Below, in pieces: positions 61,762-64,000 of a DNA stretch of 64,000 nucleotides. The notes under the pieces were generated by a model. That model worked only from the letters and a program-made list of their open reading frames with translations, did not search any database and had not been told where the DNA came from. The DNA is from UBA583 sp964429995 (lineage in GTDB: Archaea; Nanobdellota; Nanobdellia; Woesearchaeales; UBA583), in assembly GCA_964429995.1 (NCBI GenBank), contig CAYSDY010000001.1, forward strand, positions 186,001-250,000, given 5' to 3'. Made by a program: the position numbers and the translations under genes. Every line of letters starts with the position of its first letter. The first letter of the stretch is position 1.

Positions 61762-62535
61762 ATGTTATATATTAAAGATGGATATCCTGAAATAAATGAA
61801 ATAGTTATGTGTACTGTTACTAGAATATATGGTAATACTACTTTTGTTAATCTTGATGAATACGATAAGGAAGGTGTTTTGATAATATCAGAAATAGCTC
61901 CTGGAAGAATTAGGAACCTAAGAGATTATGTTGTTGAAAATAAAAAAATAGTTTGCAAAGTTTTACGTACAGATGAGAAACAAAAAAGAATCGATGTATC
62001 ATTAAGAAGAGTTTCTATTCCTGTAATGAAAGATAAACTTGAAGAAATTAAAAAAGAAGAATATTCTGATAGAGTATATGAAGAAGTTTCATATGAACTT
62101 AAAATATCAAAAGATAAATTGTTTGAAAAAACTTATGAGGTCATATTTGACAATTACAGAACAGTTTTTGAAGCTCTTTATGATATAATGCTTGAAAATT
62201 CTAAAATTAATCTATTTAAAAATCTGAATGAAAAAGAAAAAGAAACTCTTATAAAGGTAATAAATAGCAAAATAAAACCAGAACATATTTTTTTTAAATC
62301 CAAATTTACGATAATATCTTTAGCAAGTAATGGTATAGAAATCGTAAAAGATACGATAAGTAAAGTCTTAGATAAGTTATCTTATGATAAAGTTTCTATT
62401 GTGTATGTTGCTGCTGGAGAATTTGAAATTAAAATACAACATGAAGACATGAAATCTGCAAATGTTGTTTTTAACAAATTTAAAGAAGAAATACAAAAAG
62501 AATCAAAAAATAATCAATTAGAATTAAAAATTTAA
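61762..62535 (+). CDS. eif2a: Translation initiation factor 2 subunit alpha (aIF2-alpha)
   Basis: With beta and gamma subunits this factor delivers initiator tRNA to the small ribosomal subunit. The 257-residue product begins with an S1 domain (EINEIVMCTVTRIYGNTTFV, then IISEIAPGRIRNLRDYV and DVSLRRV), followed by the helical middle domain (about 85-170) and the alpha-beta C-terminal domain that binds the gamma subunit. Length and order are those of archaeal aIF2-alpha. Confidence 0.95.
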   Translation: MLYIKDGYPEINEIVMCTVTRIYGNTTFVNLDEYDKEGVLIISEIAPGRIRNLRDYVVENKKIVCKVLRTDEKQKRIDVSLRRVSIPVMKDKLEEIKKEEYSDRVYEEVSYELKISKDKLFEKTYEVIFDNYRTVFEALYDIMLENSKINLFKNLNEKEKETLIKVINSKIKPEHIFFKSKFTIISLASNGIEIVKDTISKVLDKLSYDKVSIVYVAAGEFEIKIQHEDMKSANVVFNKFKEEIQKESKNNQLELKI

Positions 62536-62573
62536 ATTATTATTTTTTTAAAATATTTATTTCTATAAAATTT

Positions 62574-63050
62574 TTAATTATAAAAGTCTATATATTTAAC
62601 TAAAGGAGTTTTATCGTATTTATAACCATTTAAAAAAGCCTTATCTTCATCATATACATCCAATTCATATTGTTTTGATGATAATTTAAAACTATTGTGA
62701 CCTTTTAAAAATTTACCAAATAAATCCTCTTCTAACAATAAAAATGGCAATCCTAGTATTTTTCTTGACGATTCTAAGTTCGTAAAAATTTTTAAATAAT
62801 CATTTTGCGTCAAGTATTCAAGATTCTCAATATCTATATCTTTTTTATTTAAAAACGCTTTATATAACTTAGGAATGTAAGATATTAATGTTATACATTC
62901 TTGCCTAATTTGAGGATTAATAAAAATCTGCTGAATTATTTTACAATCTAAACCTTCAAATGCAGGATAATAACTAAAAGATCCCACCTCTAATCCTTTT
63001 CTTTGATAATCTTTTAATATTGATTTTAATAAAATCTCTTTTTTTTTCAT
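62574..63050 (-). CDS. Protein of unknown function
   Basis: I do not recognise this 158-residue protein. It begins with a basic helical segment (MKKKEILLKSILKDYQRKGL) and contains two cysteines, without an export signal or clear motif. The central part is helical (ECITLISYIPKLYKAFLNKK). It converges with aIF2-alpha and lies next to the repeat-rich region before tRNA-Ser. Confidence 0.6.
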   Translation of the reverse strand: MKKKEILLKSILKDYQRKGLEVGSFSYYPAFEGLDCKIIQQIFINPQIRQECITLISYIPKLYKAFLNKKDIDIENLEYLTQNDYLKIFTNLESSRKILGLPFLLLEEDLFGKFLKGHNSFKLSSKQYELDVYDEDKAFLNGYKYDKTPLVKYIDFYN

Positions 63051-63175
63051 AATTACCTAAAAGTATTAATATGTTTTTATTAAATTATCGTTAAAAGAAA
63101 TATTTGAATTTTAAGTAAAGGATAAATTGAGTATATAATTTGCTATAAATTTTGATGTATTAATTGAATTATATT

Positions 63176-63487
63176 AAGAATTTATATACAGTTAACGCCA
63201 AGGCTGGGATTTGCAAAAACACTCAATATTCATTTCGTTCTTTGGTCAGTTTACAAACTGACAACTTCGTTCAAATCCATGATTAATATCATATGAAGAA
63301 TTTATATACAGTTAACGCCAAGGCTGGGATTTGCAAAAACACTCAATATTNNNNNNNNNNNNNNNNNNNNNNNNNNNNNNNNNNNNNNNNNNNNNNNNNN
63401 NNNNNNNNNNNNNNNNNNNNNNNNNNNNNNNNNNNNNNNNNNNNNNNNNNATGATTAATATCATATGAAGAATTTATATACAGTTAA
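63176..63487. repeat. 120-bp tandem repeats carrying the tRNA-Ser 3' end, with assembly gap
   Basis: A 38-bp core (aagaattt...ggatttg) occurs at 63176-63213, 63296-63333 and 63468-63505. The first two are exactly 120 bases apart; the third runs into the intact tRNA-Ser. The last 18 bases of the core are the tRNA 3' end (discriminator, acceptor strand, T stem and part of the loop). Between cores lie 82 bases with the palindrome GTCAGTTT-AC-AAACTGAC and the palindrome ATGATTAATATCAT, bounded by GGATTTG and CAAATCC. Bases 63351-63450 are N; with a period of 120, the true missing length would be 48 plus a multiple of 120. Confidence 0.8.
63351..63450. other. Assembly gap (100 N)
   Basis: Exactly 100 unresolved bases, the common placeholder for a gap of unknown length. 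It falls within the tandem repeat, which explains the assembly failure. Confidence 0.98.
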
Positions 63488-63570
63488 CGCCAAGGCTGGG
63501 ATTTGAACCCAGAATTCCAAAAGGAAGTAGTTTTCGAGACTACCGCAATACCGGATTATGCGATCTTGGC
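63488..63570 (-). tRNA. tRNA-Ser (anticodon CGA)
   Basis: Read on the minus strand, the acceptor is GCCAAGA with CCTTGGC (one A-C mismatch at the base), the anticodon stem is GTAGT/ACTAC around CTCGAAA (anticodon CGA), the variable arm is TTCC-TTTT-GGAA and the T arm is CTGGG-TTCAAAT-CCCAG. The long variable arm and G discriminator fit serine. CCA is not encoded. Partial copies of its 3' end lie downstream in tandem repeats. Confidence 0.95.
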
Positions 63571-64000
63571 ATTATAATTGTAAACAACAAAAATTTAATA
63601 AATGTTTTTATATAAATTGTTTTTAAAAATTAAACAAAATCTTTAAATTAAATTTTAAAATTGATATAAAAAACGTTAATTTGTATTATTATTAATAAGT
63701 TTATTTAATTTATAAAAAATAAAATTTGCAATATAATTTGTTTACTATTTGTAATTTTCGATAAAAACAAAAAGACAGAGACCATTATTTCTGTTGGAAA
63801 CAAAAATAAAACATTTAAAGCTTCTATAAAAGAAAACTAGACAAAATTAGACACTTTATAAACAATACAATAAAAATAAACAAATATTAGACAAATTTAA
63901 GACTTGTTTTTACTTTTTTAGACAAAATTTAAACACTTTCTAAACAAAAAATATACAAAAAAACAATTATTTTAAAAATAAAAATGGATTAAAACACAAT
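63571..64000. other. AT-rich terminal stretch with iteron-like repeats, no gene seen
   Basis: No open frame of note is present. Two related 26-27 base direct repeats, beginning TAGACAAAATT and containing ACACTTT-TAAAC, lie at 63838-63863 and 63919-63945, with a shorter TTAGACAAATTTAAGAC at 63888-63904. They resemble iterons or multiple regulator-binding sites ahead of a gene beyond the window. Confidence 0.45.

Noticed and set aside
63176..63487. CRISPR array
   Set aside because: The spacing is regular but the 82-base interval is itself repeated, not a set of unique spacers, the core is a tRNA fragment, and no cas genes are seen.

Overview
The window is AT-rich DNA (roughly three quarters A+T) from an archaeon. 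Its information-processing genes are archaeal in type: proteasome-activating nucleotidase, tyrosyl- and prolyl-tRNA synthetases of the archaeal/eukaryotic kind, aIF2-alpha, archaeal DnaG, an RNase P Rpp30-like protein, RadB, a GINS-like subunit, an NreA-type repair protein, ribosomal proteins L11, L15 and S27ae, DUF106/EMC3, and pilins with class III signal peptides. Beside them sit several bacterial-type genes: AspRS with a GAD insert, GatA, class I GAPDH, an endonuclease-competent MutL, an RluA-type pseudouridine synthase and an Nth glycosylase. This mix, the many small unknown secreted or coiled-coil proteins and the scattered gene order suggest a DPANN-type archaeon, perhaps Woesearchaeota- or Pacearchaeota-like. 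That placement is inference. Many genes have a TATA-like box about 25-30 bp before the start codon and no Shine-Dalgarno sequence, as in leaderless archaeal transcripts.

Layout. 1-9.4 kb: a partial secreted protein, secF, a YkgJ-like gene, PAN, GAPDH, a thymidylate-kinase-like gene overlapping nreA, and tyrS. 9.6-16.4 kb: UMP kinase, RluA, a nucleotidyltransferase-domain gene, a coiled-coil gene, bacterial-type aspS, an unknown gene overlapping nth. 16.3-22.8 kb: a minus-strand type IV pilus operon (winged helix, coiled coil, TadA ATPase, two TadC membrane proteins, two pilins). 22.9-25.4 kb: GINS-like, AI-2E-family and AbrB-PhoU genes. 25.7-30.5 kb: L11, S27ae, thioredoxin reductase, mutL, Lrp, peroxiredoxin. 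30.5-38.8 kb: a 910-residue coiled-coil protein, tRNA-Leu(UAG) and a 1684-residue surface protein. 38.9-41.5 kb: an unknown, a sugar nucleotidyltransferase, a ubiquitin-like protein and prs. 42.1-49.6 kb: a duplicated two-gene cassette, each with a pseudopilin-like protein and a secreted multidomain protein with two peptidoglycan-binding domains; one ends in a lytic transglycosylase domain, the other in NlpC/P60. 49.7-63.1 kb: proS, a beta-CASP nuclease, an IMPACT protein, radB, L15, gatA, DUF106, dnaG, rnp3 and aIF2-alpha among unknowns. 63.2-63.6 kb: tRNA-Ser(CGA) beside 120-bp tandem repeats and an assembly gap.

Two things stand out. First, the pseudopilin plus murein-hydrolase cassettes: most archaea have no murein, so these look like secreted weapons or tools aimed at bacteria. 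Second, a family of at least eight intergenic repeats with internal stems and some paired substitutions. Two nearly intact copies lie in opposite orientation on either side of the hydrolase locus.
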